From contig SFKZ01000038.1 of NCBI GenBank assembly GCA_004553595.1, positions 1-8,309 of the forward strand: a stretch of 8,309 nt of DNA, in the 5' to 3' direction. Under the pieces are notes generated by a model. That model saw only the letters and a list, made by a program, of their open reading frames with translations. It did no database searches and was not told where the DNA came from. Positions 1 to 6,782 of this stretch are shown piece by piece (position 1 is the first letter of the stretch; every line of letters starts with the position of its first letter). The translations under genes were made by a program, and so were the position numbers. The stretch is from Methanobrevibacter ruminantium. GTDB taxonomy: Archaea > Methanobacteriota > Methanobacteria > Methanobacteriales > Methanobacteriaceae.

Positions 1-158
1 GTCATAACATTAACTGTGTCAAGTTCTGTGTCATAGCCCTTCTCATATCCTGTGAGTGAAGGATCAAGCTCAGCCTTGTGAAGCTCTTCGTATGAAGGAT
101 TATGAGCAAGAATTGTAGCACCTGTAATGCCATACTTTGTTAAATCAACATTTGCCAT
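1..158 (-). CDS. pckA: Phosphoenolpyruvate carboxykinase (ATP), N-terminal fragment
   Basis: This is the first 52 codons of a gene that runs off the left edge of the window. The peptide begins MANVDLTKYGITGAT and continues through NPSYEEL, GYEKG and TVNVM. I recognise this as the N-terminus of clostridial ATP-dependent PEP carboxykinase. The enzyme interconverts oxaloacetate plus ATP with PEP, CO2 and ADP in the cytoplasm. The ATG at 158 is chosen because the family starts here and a GAAAGG purine tract (170-175) lies 11 bases upstream, which is a slightly long spacing. The nucleotide-binding and metal-binding motifs are outside the window, so the call rests on N-terminal resemblance only. 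The gene follows the aminopeptidase P gene on the same strand, 87 bases after its stop, and has its own strong promoter (225-253). Confidence 0.88.
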   Translation of the reverse strand, partial: MANVDLTKYGITGATILAHNPSYEELHKAELDPSLTGYEKGYDTELDTVNVM

Positions 159-192
159 TTTTCTCTTTACCTTTCTTTAATATATAATGTTT

Positions 193-208
193 TGTGTAGA
201 ATTACACA
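193..208. promoter_or_regulatory. 16-bp palindrome in the pckA leader, possible operator
   Basis: TGTGTA and TACACA are perfect 6-bp inverted arms around the 4-base centre GAAT. The site lies roughly 10 to 25 bases downstream of the predicted pckA start point and upstream of its ribosome binding site. This position suits a roadblock-type repressor site. It could also be a weak hairpin, although the stem is short and AT-rich. I cannot match it confidently to a named regulator, and a chance palindrome is possible. Confidence 0.35.
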
Positions 209-224
209 TAAATTGCCGAATGAA

Positions 225-253
225 ATTATACAATAATTAACAACATCAGTCAA
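225..253 (-). promoter_or_regulatory. Sigma-A-type promoter of pckA
   Basis: Read on the minus strand, TTGACT (253-248) and a perfect TATAAT (230-225) are separated by exactly 17 bases. This is the best promoter match in the window. Transcription would begin near 218, giving a leader of about 60 bases before the pckA ATG. The -35 box overlaps the end of the upstream aminopeptidase gene: it spans the last codons and the first base of the TGA stop. pckA can therefore be expressed independently of the deoC/aminopeptidase transcript. No terminator is visible between the two genes, so read-through could also contribute. Confidence 0.8.
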
Positions 254-2045
254 CAAAATTTGTGTTGTAATCAAGCCATTTTTTGCCATTTTCAGACAAA
301 TGAGGCATAACCTTTTCACGTATCAAATTGTAGTAATGTTTAAGAATGTCAAATTCCTCATGAGTAAAAAGTTCAAAGCAGATTACATCTTTTTCAAAAG
401 GAACTAAGCTTAGTGGTTCAAATCCGTAATATTCTCCATACTCAGTGTCAAATTTTTTTACACATAACAGTTCGGTCTCATGTCTTATTCCATAACATGA
501 ATCAGCATAATATCCCGGTTCATCCGATAAAACCATTCCGGGCGTAAGTTCAGGCTGTTTATTGTCATCTCTTATTTTAGTTGCAATACGAATAGGTCCT
601 TCATGTACACTCAAAAACGAGCCGATACCATGTCCTGTCCCGTGTCTGTAATCAAGGCCTAATTTCCAAAGTGACTCTCTTGCCAGAATGTCCAGGTTTT
701 CGCATCTTGTGCCTTTAAGAAACACCGCGCCCATAAGCTTTAGATTACCTTTAAGCACTACAGTATACGCTACTCTTTCTTCCTCGCTTAATTCTCCGAG
801 TGCTATAGTTCTTGTAATATCTGTAGTGGCACCCATATAGTGAGACCCCGAATCAACTAATAAAAATCCTTTATTAGAAAGCTTCTTAGCTGTTTCCTTT
901 TTAGGCGAATAATGAACTATTGCTGCATTTTCGGCATATGCACATATACTGCCAAATGACAGACTGTAAAAATCAGGCATTTTGGATCTGAACAATTTAA
1001 GAATATCAGCAGCATCTGTTTCATCAATTTCATATCCGTTAGCAATTAAATCCTTTATATGAACAATATACTCAATCATTGCAACTGCATCATAAACAGC
1101 ATATTTTCTAAACAGATTCTGCTCTGTTTCATTCTTTATATATTTTGTAACAAGCTCATAATTGTTAACCTCTAAAAGCTCATTACCTACACCTAAAGCC
1201 TTGTAAAAATAACAGCTTGTATACTGCTTATCAACAAGAATTTTCTTGCCTTTTAGCTTAAATAATTCTTTTAATATCTCATCATAATCCGCAACGTTAA
1301 CACCGATTTTAGCAAAGTGATTAACTGTTTTTTCATTTATTGCATTTTTCTTAAGATATAATGTTGCAGACTCTTCAGTAATATATGCATATGAGAAAGC
1401 AACAGTACTGTATATAATGTCTCTGCCTCTTATATTAAATAAATAGCATATATCATCAAGTGATGAGAAAAATACGGCATCTGCTCCCTTTTGTTTTAAT
1501 TTTTCGCGTAATTTTGCAAGCTTCTTATCACTGTTTTCGCCTGTTATTTCATCGCTAAGAATAATAATTTCTTTTGCATCAGGCTCAATATTTTCTCTTT
1601 TAATCTCGCTAATAAGATCGAATTCATATTCAAAGGCCGCATTAATATTTTTAGAAAACTCTTCAAAGTTTTTCCTCATAACAACTTTACCGTCAAATGC
1701 AACGGTATCGCCTTCTTTTACATGTTTTTTTAAATATTCTAAATAGTTAAGAACATCTTTACATCCTACCTTATACACATTAATACATGTATTCTCAGTT
1801 TCAATATCTGCCTGAATATGATATCTTCCGTCGACAAAGAGTGCCGCTTCATTTAATGTTACAATAAGTGTGCTGTCTGAACCCGTAAAACCGCACAAAT
1901 ATTTAATAGTTTTGTACGCTTCATCAACATAGCCAAAACCATGCGGATCTGATGTGGGAACAATGTATACGTCTATTCCTTTCTCAGACATAAGTTTTCT
2001 TAATTTATCTATTTTTGAATTAGTCGACTCAAAATTATTGCTCAA
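246..2045 (-). CDS. Aminopeptidase P family protein (Xaa-Pro aminopeptidase, M24B, long form)
   Basis: A cytoplasmic metallopeptidase expected to remove an N-terminal residue preceding proline. At about 599 residues it matches the long, three-domain aminopeptidase P type. The order is a creatinase N-terminal domain (about 10-135), a second creatinase-like domain (about 155-310), the pita-bread catalytic domain (about 310-530) and a short C-terminal M24_C segment containing PLSLVPFEKD. Numbered from the TTG start, the expected metal ligands are all present: D398 in DSGSHY, D409 in TTDITRT, H472 in HGTGHGIG, E509 in DEPGYY and E523 in RHETE. The likely substrate-binding H378 (IVHYSP) is also present, so the enzyme should be active. 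No signal peptide is seen. I prefer TTG at 2045 over the in-frame GTG at 2054, because the GTG lies inside an AGGTGG sequence that makes a better ribosome binding site. It follows deoC by about 25 bases and is probably cotranscribed with it. Confidence 0.93.
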   Translation of the reverse strand: MSNNFESTNSKIDKLRKLMSEKGIDVYIVPTSDPHGFGYVDEAYKTIKYLCGFTGSDSTLIVTLNEAALFVDGRYHIQADIETENTCINVYKVGCKDVLNYLEYLKKHVKEGDTVAFDGKVVMRKNFEEFSKNINAAFEYEFDLISEIKRENIEPDAKEIIILSDEITGENSDKKLAKLREKLKQKGADAVFFSSLDDICYLFNIRGRDIIYSTVAFSYAYITEESATLYLKKNAINEKTVNHFAKIGVNVADYDEILKELFKLKGKKILVDKQYTSCYFYKALGVGNELLEVNNYELVTKYIKNETEQNLFRKYAVYDAVAMIEYIVHIKDLIANGYEIDETDAADILKLFRSKMPDFYSLSFGSICAYAENAAIVHYSPKKETAKKLSNKGFLLVDSGSHYMGATTDITRTIALGELSEEERVAYTVVLKGNLKLMGAVFLKGTRCENLDILARESLWKLGLDYRHGTGHGIGSFLSVHEGPIRIATKIRDDNKQPELTPGMVLSDEPGYYADSCYGIRHETELLCVKKFDTEYGEYYGFEPLSLVPFEKDVICFELFTHEEFDILKHYYNLIREKVMPHLSENGKKWLDYNTNFVD

Positions 2046-2050
2046 TTTTT

Positions 2051-2056
2051 CCACCT
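2051..2056 (-). promoter_or_regulatory. Ribosome binding site that decides the aminopeptidase P start
   Basis: AGGTGG on the minus strand, one mismatch from AGGAGG, lies 5 bases before a TTG codon at 2045. The alternative start, GTG at 2054, is part of this same element and has only a weak AGAG about 10 bases upstream. The choice changes the protein by three residues only. Confidence 0.5.
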
Positions 2057-2057
2057 A

Positions 2058-2080
2058 TTATAAGCTCTGTTTATAAGCTC
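2058..2080. repeat. 10-bp direct repeat across the deoC stop codon
   Basis: TTATAAGCTC occurs at 2058-2067 and again at 2071-2080, separated by TGT (a 13-base period). One copy carries the last codons and the TAA stop of deoC. The other fills the short gap before the aminopeptidase start. It looks like a small tandem duplication; no function is evident. Confidence 0.6.
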
Positions 2081-2709
2081 GATGCTCCTGATGTGCCTAT
2101 TCTGTCACATCCTGCGTTTAAATATCCTTCCATATCTTCTTTGGTTCTGATACCTCCGGCTGCCTTCATCTTAACGTCTGAGCCGATGTGTTCCTTAAAC
2201 AACATGATATCTTCCATAGTCGCACCATATGTACCAAATCCGGTAGATGTCTTTATGTAATCGGCCTTAGCTTCAGTAACAATTTCACAAAGCTTTATTT
2301 TTTCTTCATCTGTTAAATAGCATGCTTCTATAATTACTTTTAATACTTTGCCTTCACACGCTTCTCTTATTGCCTTGATTTCGGCTAAAACCTTATCATA
2401 TTCTTTATTCTTTACATCGCCGATGTTTATTACCATATCAATTTCATTGGCACCGTCTTTGATTGCTTCTCTTGCCTCACACACTTTGGCTTCAGTAACT
2501 GAATAACCAAGCGGGAATCCAATAACGGTACATATGTTTATTTTCTCATTATATGTATCATGGATTCGTTTAATATAAGAAGGTGGAACACAAACTGATG
2601 CTGTATTAAATTCAATCGCTTCATCACAAAGCTTTTTAATGTCTTCCCAAGTAGTAAAAGCTTTTAACGCTGTGTGATCGACATGCTTAAGTATTTCTGA
2701 TTTATCCAT
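2071..2709 (-). CDS. deoC: Deoxyribose-phosphate aldolase
   Basis: Cleaves 2-deoxyribose-5-phosphate to glyceraldehyde-3-phosphate and acetaldehyde, the last step of deoxynucleoside catabolism, in the cytoplasm. The 212-residue product has the normal size for the short bacterial form and a single TIM-barrel domain. The catalytic residues are all visible: D91 in NEIDMVINIG, the Schiff-base lysine K153 in ADYIKTSTGFG, and K182 in MKAAGGIR. The start at 2709 (MDKSEIL) is chosen because AAAGGAGAG precedes it at normal spacing. An in-frame ATG eight codons further upstream would place the ribosome binding site inside the gene. No other deo genes are nearby. The downstream partner is the aminopeptidase P gene, about 25 bases away, which suggests a two-gene transcript without an obvious shared pathway. 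Confidence 0.96.
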   Translation of the reverse strand: MDKSEILKHVDHTALKAFTTWEDIKKLCDEAIEFNTASVCVPPSYIKRIHDTYNEKINICTVIGFPLGYSVTEAKVCEAREAIKDGANEIDMVINIGDVKNKEYDKVLAEIKAIREACEGKVLKVIIEACYLTDEEKIKLCEIVTEAKADYIKTSTGFGTYGATMEDIMLFKEHIGSDVKMKAAGGIRTKEDMEGYLNAGCDRIGTSGASSL

Positions 2710-2761
2710 TTTATCTCTCCTTTTAAAATACATTTACAATTTCTGCATATATATAATAATA

Positions 2762-2770
2762 AATATACCA
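2762..2770 (-). promoter_or_regulatory. Candidate extended -10 promoter of deoC
   Basis: TGGTATATT on the minus strand fits the extended -10 pattern TGnTATAAT with one mismatch. No good -35 box is found at 16-19 bases, which extended -10 promoters can tolerate. The start point would be near 2755, giving a leader of about 45 bases ahead of deoC. A perfect TATAAT at 2779-2774 on the same strand lacks both a TG and a suitably spaced -35. The region is very AT-rich, so chance matches are likely. Confidence 0.45.
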
Positions 2771-2794
2771 TAAATTATAATAAATTGATTATTA

Positions 2795-2823
2795 TTTAGA
2801 TGTAAATATGCATAAAATATGAT
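2795..2823 (+). promoter_or_regulatory. Candidate promoter of the gltA cluster
   Basis: TTTAGA (2795-2800) and TATGAT (2818-2823) are separated by 17 bases and would start transcription near 2830, about 60 bases ahead of the citrate synthase start. A second possible -10, TAAAAT at 2851-2856, has only a poor -35. The matches are modest in a strongly AT-rich stretch. The location fits because this 183-base divergent region must carry promoters for both deoC and gltA. Confidence 0.4.
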
Positions 2824-2892
2824 ATGATTTAACTTGTATGATTATGTATTTAAAATCATTTGGGGGAATATTAGGAAATTGGAGGCAATATT

Positions 2893-4254
2893 TTGGCTAA
2901 TATCTACAGTGAAAACACGCAGGAAATAATTGACCTTGCTGCATACGCAGAGTCGCATGCTAAGATTGACCCCGCATTATATTCAAAATGGGATGTTAAA
3001 AGAGGACTTCGTGATCAGACAGGAAAAGGTGTTCTTACAGGACTTACACACATTTCCGATGTAAGGGCCAATAAGATAGTGGACGGTGTCCAGGTTCCGA
3101 TTGACGGAGAACTTTTTTACAGAGGATACAATATAAGAGACCTTGTTAACGGCTTTTCAGCTGATAACAGGTTTGGATATGAGGAGGTAACTTATCTTCT
3201 ATTATTTGATAAGCTGCCGAATGAAGAAGAGCTTACCAAGTTCAAAAATCTGCTTTCCTTCTATCGTTCTTTACCGACGAGCTTTGTTCGAGATATTATT
3301 ATGAAGGCTCCTTCAAGAGATATGATGAATACTCTTGCAAGATCAGTTCTTACACTGTATTCATACGATGAGAAGGATGATGATATTTCGATACCTAATG
3401 TTTTGAGGCAGTCTCTTCAGTTAATCAGCCTGTTTCCTCTGCTTTCTGTATATGGTTATCAGGCTTACAGACATTATCATGATAATAAGAGCTTATATAT
3501 ACACTCTCCGAAGGAGAATCTGTCAACAGCGGAAAATATATTAAGAATTTTACGTCCCGATAAATCATACACTCCGCTTGAAGCAAGAATACTTGATGTT
3601 GCGCTAGTGCTTCATATGGAGCATGGCGGTGGAAATAACTCTACATTTACTACGCATGTAGTAACATCAACTCATACGGATACATATTCGGCAATTGCTG
3701 CTGCTCTTGGTTCCCTTAAAGGTCCAAGACACGGTGGTGCAAATCTTAAAGTAGTTGATATGATTGCTGATATGAAAAAAGAAATAAAAGACTGGAAGGA
3801 TGAAGATGAAGTCTCGGCTTATTTAAGAAAGTTATTAAGAGGCGAGGCATTTGACCATCAGGGACTTATTTACGGTATGGGACATGCCGTATACTCTACA
3901 TCAGATCCACGAGAGCTTATATTCAAGGAATACGTCGAAAAGCTGTCAAAAGAAAAAGGACTTTCCGAAGAATTCGAATTATACTCTCTTATTGAAAAGC
4001 TTGGACCTAAAATTATTTCACAGGAAAGGCATATGTTTAAAGGAGTATGCTGTAATGTTGACTTCTATTCCGGCTTTGTATATGAAATGCTTGGTATTCC
4101 AAAGGAACTGTTTACGCCTATGTTTGCGGTTGCACGTATTGTAGGCTGGTCAGCACACAGAATTGAGGAATTATCAAATAACGGCAAGATAATAAGACCG
4201 GCATACAAACCTGTTATTACGGATGAACAATATGTTGCTCTATCAAACAGATAA
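2893..4254 (+). CDS. gltA: Citrate synthase (Si type)
   Basis: Condenses oxaloacetate and acetyl-CoA to citrate in the cytoplasm. In anaerobic clostridia this usually feeds 2-oxoglutarate and glutamate synthesis rather than a full cycle. The 453-residue protein carries the catalytic triad in family context: H244 in MEHGGGNNSTF, H331 in GMGHAVYSTSDPR and D390 in NVDFYSG, plus the GPRHGGAN loop (277-284). It is longer than the roughly 370-residue short bacterial form because of an N-terminal extension of about 40 residues before the core. The start is a TTG at 2893, with GGAGG (2881-2885) seven bases upstream. A 2-methylcitrate synthase activity cannot be excluded from sequence alone, but no propionate genes are nearby. 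The gene lies 20 bases upstream of a CheY-like gene with no terminator between them, so the three plus-strand genes are probably one operon. Confidence 0.95.
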   Translation: MANIYSENTQEIIDLAAYAESHAKIDPALYSKWDVKRGLRDQTGKGVLTGLTHISDVRANKIVDGVQVPIDGELFYRGYNIRDLVNGFSADNRFGYEEVTYLLLFDKLPNEEELTKFKNLLSFYRSLPTSFVRDIIMKAPSRDMMNTLARSVLTLYSYDEKDDDISIPNVLRQSLQLISLFPLLSVYGYQAYRHYHDNKSLYIHSPKENLSTAENILRILRPDKSYTPLEARILDVALVLHMEHGGGNNSTFTTHVVTSTHTDTYSAIAAALGSLKGPRHGGANLKVVDMIADMKKEIKDWKDEDEVSAYLRKLLRGEAFDHQGLIYGMGHAVYSTSDPRELIFKEYVEKLSKEKGLSEEFELYSLIEKLGPKIISQERHMFKGVCCNVDFYSGFVYEMLGIPKELFTPMFAVARIVGWSAHRIEELSNNGKIIRPAYKPVITDEQYVALSNR

Positions 4255-4274
4255 TATTATGTAGGAGTAAAACT

Positions 4275-4646
4275 ATGAATAAAGAAAATGCTTCAATTTT
4301 AATATGTGATGATTCAATTCTTGCAAGAAAAAGTATGTCAGGTATACTTAATTCTCTTGGTTTTTCCAACATAAGAGAGGTGTCAAACGGTCAGGCAGCA
4401 GTCGATGCTGTTAAGGATGAACCTACTGACATTGTATTTCTTGACATAATAATGCCTGTTAAAGATGGCATTAGTGCAACAAAAGAGATAAAAGAAATAA
4501 GTCCTAATACTGCAGTAATAATCTGCTCTTCTGTCGGCACTCAGAAGCATTTACGTGAAGCAATCAAAGCCGGTGCAAAGGATTTCATTCAAAAACCGGT
4601 CGAAGCAACAATGGTAAAGCAGGTAATTGATCACATCACTGTATAA
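4275..4646 (+). CDS. Stand-alone CheY-like response regulator (receiver domain only)
   Basis: A 123-residue single receiver domain with no output domain, as in CheY and Spo0F-like proteins. The phosphorylation site is complete: acidic pair D12-D13 (CDDS), phospho-acceptor D57 in FLDIIMP, switch residue S85 in ICSSVG (the CheY Thr position) and K107 in FIQKPV. It should take a phosphoryl group from a histidine kinase and act by binding a partner. TAGGAG (4262-4267) precedes the ATG at good spacing. It sits 20 bases after gltA and 13 bases before a CheX-like gene. That neighbour suggests the signal is switched off by a dedicated phosphatase. No histidine kinase, flagellar or other chemotaxis gene is in the window, so the input and target are unknown. 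It may be the chemotaxis CheY or a paralogue. Confidence 0.93.
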   Translation: MNKENASILICDDSILARKSMSGILNSLGFSNIREVSNGQAAVDAVKDEPTDIVFLDIIMPVKDGISATKEIKEISPNTAVIICSSVGTQKHLREAIKAGAKDFIQKPVEATMVKQVIDHITV

Positions 4647-4659
4647 TAGGAGCATTAAA

Positions 4660-5181
4660 ATGAACGATCAGGAATTATTAAACAACATACTTCTTAATTC
4701 AACCTTTGAATCAAAGAAAAGCGAAATGGATGAGTTTACTATTCTTTATATAACTAAACTGGTGTCTGACATTATTTTATATGTTGATGCAGACATTTCA
4801 CTTGGTGATATTACATTTTGTGATTCCTACAACTTAGAGCATGAAGTTTCTCAGGAAATTACCGGTATTCCGTCTGCTTATTCTGCTTTAGATGGTAATA
4901 TTAAAGTACTTACAGCTTTTGCTGAGAGCTATTCTAACCTTGGCATCGCTGAATTTGATTCTCTTTGCAGGGAATCACTTCTTGATTTTTTAAATCTTCA
5001 CAATGGGTTATTCGTTGTTGAATTATCAGAGAAAAACATATGTGAATTATCTCTTGGTGTTCCTAAGCATGGAAACAGCTATGAAATAAAGCCTACAAGT
5101 AACCTTCATGGACATATTACACTTATTCCTATAACATTTTCTTACGGAACAATAACTTTTGTTTTGCTTAGAACTTCATAA
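4660..5181 (+). CDS. CheX-like (CheC/CheX/FliY family) probable CheY-P phosphatase
   Basis: A 173-residue soluble protein with no signal peptide or membrane segment. The family signature is (D/S)-x3-E-x2-N-x22-P. Here the sequence reads E105-x3-D109-x2-N112-x22-P135, with exact spacing but Glu and Asp exchanged. One copy is present, as in CheX; CheC normally has two. The C-terminal part (HITLIPITFSYG) is rich in beta-strand residues, as expected for the fold. I infer that it dephosphorylates the CheY-like protein encoded 13 bases upstream. The start at 4660 is supported by AGGAG (4648-4652) at seven bases; an earlier in-frame ATG at 4627 lies inside the receiver gene and has no such site. The rest of the protein shows low obvious similarity, so this is a family call from motif spacing plus context, not from overall recognition. 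Confidence 0.7.
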   Translation: MNDQELLNNILLNSTFESKKSEMDEFTILYITKLVSDIILYVDADISLGDITFCDSYNLEHEVSQEITGIPSAYSALDGNIKVLTAFAESYSNLGIAEFDSLCRESLLDFLNLHNGLFVVELSEKNICELSLGVPKHGNSYEIKPTSNLHGHITLIPITFSYGTITFVLLRTS

Positions 5182-5223
5182 TATATCTTATATTGAATAA
5201 ATTATATTAAGAAGAATAAAAAT

Positions 5224-5250
5224 AAACCCCGGAATTGGTTCCGGGGTTTT
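5224..5250. terminator. Bidirectional rho-independent terminator
   Basis: CCCCGGAA (5227-5234) and TTCCGGGG (5239-5246) form a perfect 8-bp GC-rich stem with loop TTGG, extended by three A-T pairs to 11 bp. On the plus strand it is followed by TTTT and serves the gltA/CheY/CheX transcript, 45 bases after the CheX stop. On the minus strand it is followed by a stronger T tract (TTTATTTTTATT) and serves thrC, whose stop is 25 bases away. It separates the two convergent operons. Confidence 0.93.
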
Positions 5251-5267
5251 AAAATACCTGGTATTTT
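5251..5267. repeat. 17-bp near-perfect palindrome next to the terminator
   Basis: AAAATACC and GGTATTTT are exact inverted 8-bp arms around one central T, lying between the thrC stop and the main terminator. As RNA only a weak 6-bp A-U stem with a five-base loop could form, with a T run after it on the plus strand. It may be an auxiliary termination or mRNA 3'-end element. A protein-binding site is also possible. Confidence 0.45.
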
Positions 5268-5274
5268 TACTATT

Positions 5275-6753
5275 CTACTTAAGAAGCTCGTTTCTTACAA
5301 ATTTTTCCATTTCATCAACATTAATATTGTTGTTATGAATTATATCCGCATTTTTAATTTCTTCAATGGCTGCAGGGATTTTGACTTTGGATAATTTGCA
5401 AAGCTCATCAACAAGTAAGAAATCATCTATATTTTCATCATCCGCATCAGTCACTCCTAACGCTCTAAGCACATGTCTTGTAAATTTATAAGGACTGGCG
5501 GTGGAAACAACTACGCTCTTATTATCCTGCTTAATATTATTATCTGCAGTTGCCGCTACGGCAGTATGTGTATCAATAACATATCCTGTCTCATCATAAA
5601 TTGCCTTGATTGTAGCAAAAACTTCTTCTTCATCAGCATACTCACCAATGAAATCATCAAGTTTTTCTTTCATATCATCAGTTATTGTATATGTGCCGTT
5701 ACTTGAAAGTTCTTTCATAAGCTCTGCATTTTTCTTGGCGTCGCAGCCGGCAATAATGTAAATAAGTCTTTCAAGATTACTTGAAATAAGAATATCCATC
5801 GAAGGTGATGAGGTTAATATAAACTCACGGTTTCTGTTATATTCGCCACTCATAAAGAAATCAAAAAGTACTTTATTTTCATTTGATGCACAAATGAGTT
5901 TATCAATAGGAAGTCCCATTTTCTTAGCATAGAATCCTGCCAAAATATTACCAAAATTTCCGGTCGGAACTACAAAATTAATCTTATCTCCTGCTTTGAT
6001 TTCTCCTGATTTAACCATTCTGCCGTAAGCATAAACATAATATGCCACCTGTGGGAACAGTCTTCCTATATTAATCGAATTGGCAGATGAGAATACATAG
6101 CCTGCCTCATCAAGCTCTTTCTTTAATTCATCATTATTAAATATCTGCTTAACACCTGTCTGGCAGTCATCAAAGTTCCCGTTAACCGATACAACCTTTG
6201 TATTTTTACCTTTTTCGGTTACCATCTGAAGCTCCTGTATTTTAGAAACTCCTCCCTTTGGATAAAAGACAATAATTCTTGTATCCTTGACATCCGCAAA
6301 TGCTGCAAGTGCTGCCTTTCCCGTGTCACCTGAGGTGGCTGTAAGAATAACTACTTCCTTATTGATATTATTCTTCTTAAGCGCTGTTGTAAGAAGGTGT
6401 GGCAAAATAGAAAGCGCCATATCCTTAAAAGCAATTGTCTTACCATGGAATAATTCTAAGAAGTATTTATCACCCTTTTTAACAAGTGGTGCCATCTCTT
6501 CAGTATCAAACTTAGAATCATATGCTTTATTAATACAGTTTCTTAATTCTTCTTCAGAATAATCTGTAAAATATTCCTTTAATACAACATATGCTGTTTC
6601 CTTATAATCAAGCATAGAGAGCTTTTCTATCGGAACAGAAAGTGTCGGGAAGCTTTCAGGAACAAATAATCCGCCATCGTCACAAAGTCCCTTAATTACT
6701 GCCTCTGAAGCTTTAAATTTCTTATCATATCCTCTCGTACTTTTGTATAACAT
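5275..6753 (-). CDS. thrC: Threonine synthase
   Basis: A PLP-dependent cytoplasmic enzyme converting O-phosphohomoserine to threonine and phosphate. The 492-residue length fits the long form with its own N-terminal domain (YKSTRGYDKKF through GLFVPESFP, about 1-80). The PLP-binding lysine is K110 in HGKTIAFKDMAL. A phosphate-binding TATSGDTGKAALAAF segment follows near residue 140, and VPTGNFGNILAGF near 265. All key elements are present, so it should be active. AGGAG precedes the ATG at 6753 by eight bases. No hom or thrB is adjacent. Its immediate upstream neighbour, 29 bases away, is a small membrane-protein gene, and the two probably share the promoter at 6977-7005. Transcription ends at the bidirectional terminator 5224-5250. 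No T-box or other leader riboswitch is visible. Confidence 0.96.
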   Translation of the reverse strand: MLYKSTRGYDKKFKASEAVIKGLCDDGGLFVPESFPTLSVPIEKLSMLDYKETAYVVLKEYFTDYSEEELRNCINKAYDSKFDTEEMAPLVKKGDKYFLELFHGKTIAFKDMALSILPHLLTTALKKNNINKEVVILTATSGDTGKAALAAFADVKDTRIIVFYPKGGVSKIQELQMVTEKGKNTKVVSVNGNFDDCQTGVKQIFNNDELKKELDEAGYVFSSANSINIGRLFPQVAYYVYAYGRMVKSGEIKAGDKINFVVPTGNFGNILAGFYAKKMGLPIDKLICASNENKVLFDFFMSGEYNRNREFILTSSPSMDILISSNLERLIYIIAGCDAKKNAELMKELSSNGTYTITDDMKEKLDDFIGEYADEEEVFATIKAIYDETGYVIDTHTAVAATADNNIKQDNKSVVVSTASPYKFTRHVLRALGVTDADDENIDDFLLVDELCKLSKVKIPAAIEEIKNADIIHNNNINVDEMEKFVRNELLK

Positions 6754-6782
6754 TCCATAATCTCCTCTAATTCTAAACGGCC

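Noticed and set aside
159..245. Terminator between the aminopeptidase gene and pckA
   Set aside because: No GC-rich hairpin with a T tract is present; the only inverted repeat is the short AT-rich palindrome at 193-208.
2710..2733. Upstream ATG start for deoC
   Set aside because: It would put the AAAGGAGAG ribosome binding site within the gene; the MDKSEIL start fits the family N-terminus.
3851..4144. 97-codon open frame on the plus strand inside citrate synthase
   Set aside because: It overlaps the catalytic His and Asp region of gltA in another frame, has no ribosome binding site and encodes no recognisable domain.
4627..4659. Upstream ATG start for the CheX-like gene
   Set aside because: It would overlap the receiver gene and place the AGGAG at 4648-4652 inside the coding region; the ATG at 4660 is properly spaced from that site.
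5473..5706. 77-codon plus-strand open frame opposite thrC
   Set aside because: It is antisense to a fully intact thrC, has cysteine- and isoleucine-rich low-complexity content and lacks start signals.
6287..6562. 91-codon plus-strand open frame opposite thrC
   Set aside because: It lies antisense to the PLP-binding region of thrC, with no ribosome binding site or promoter.
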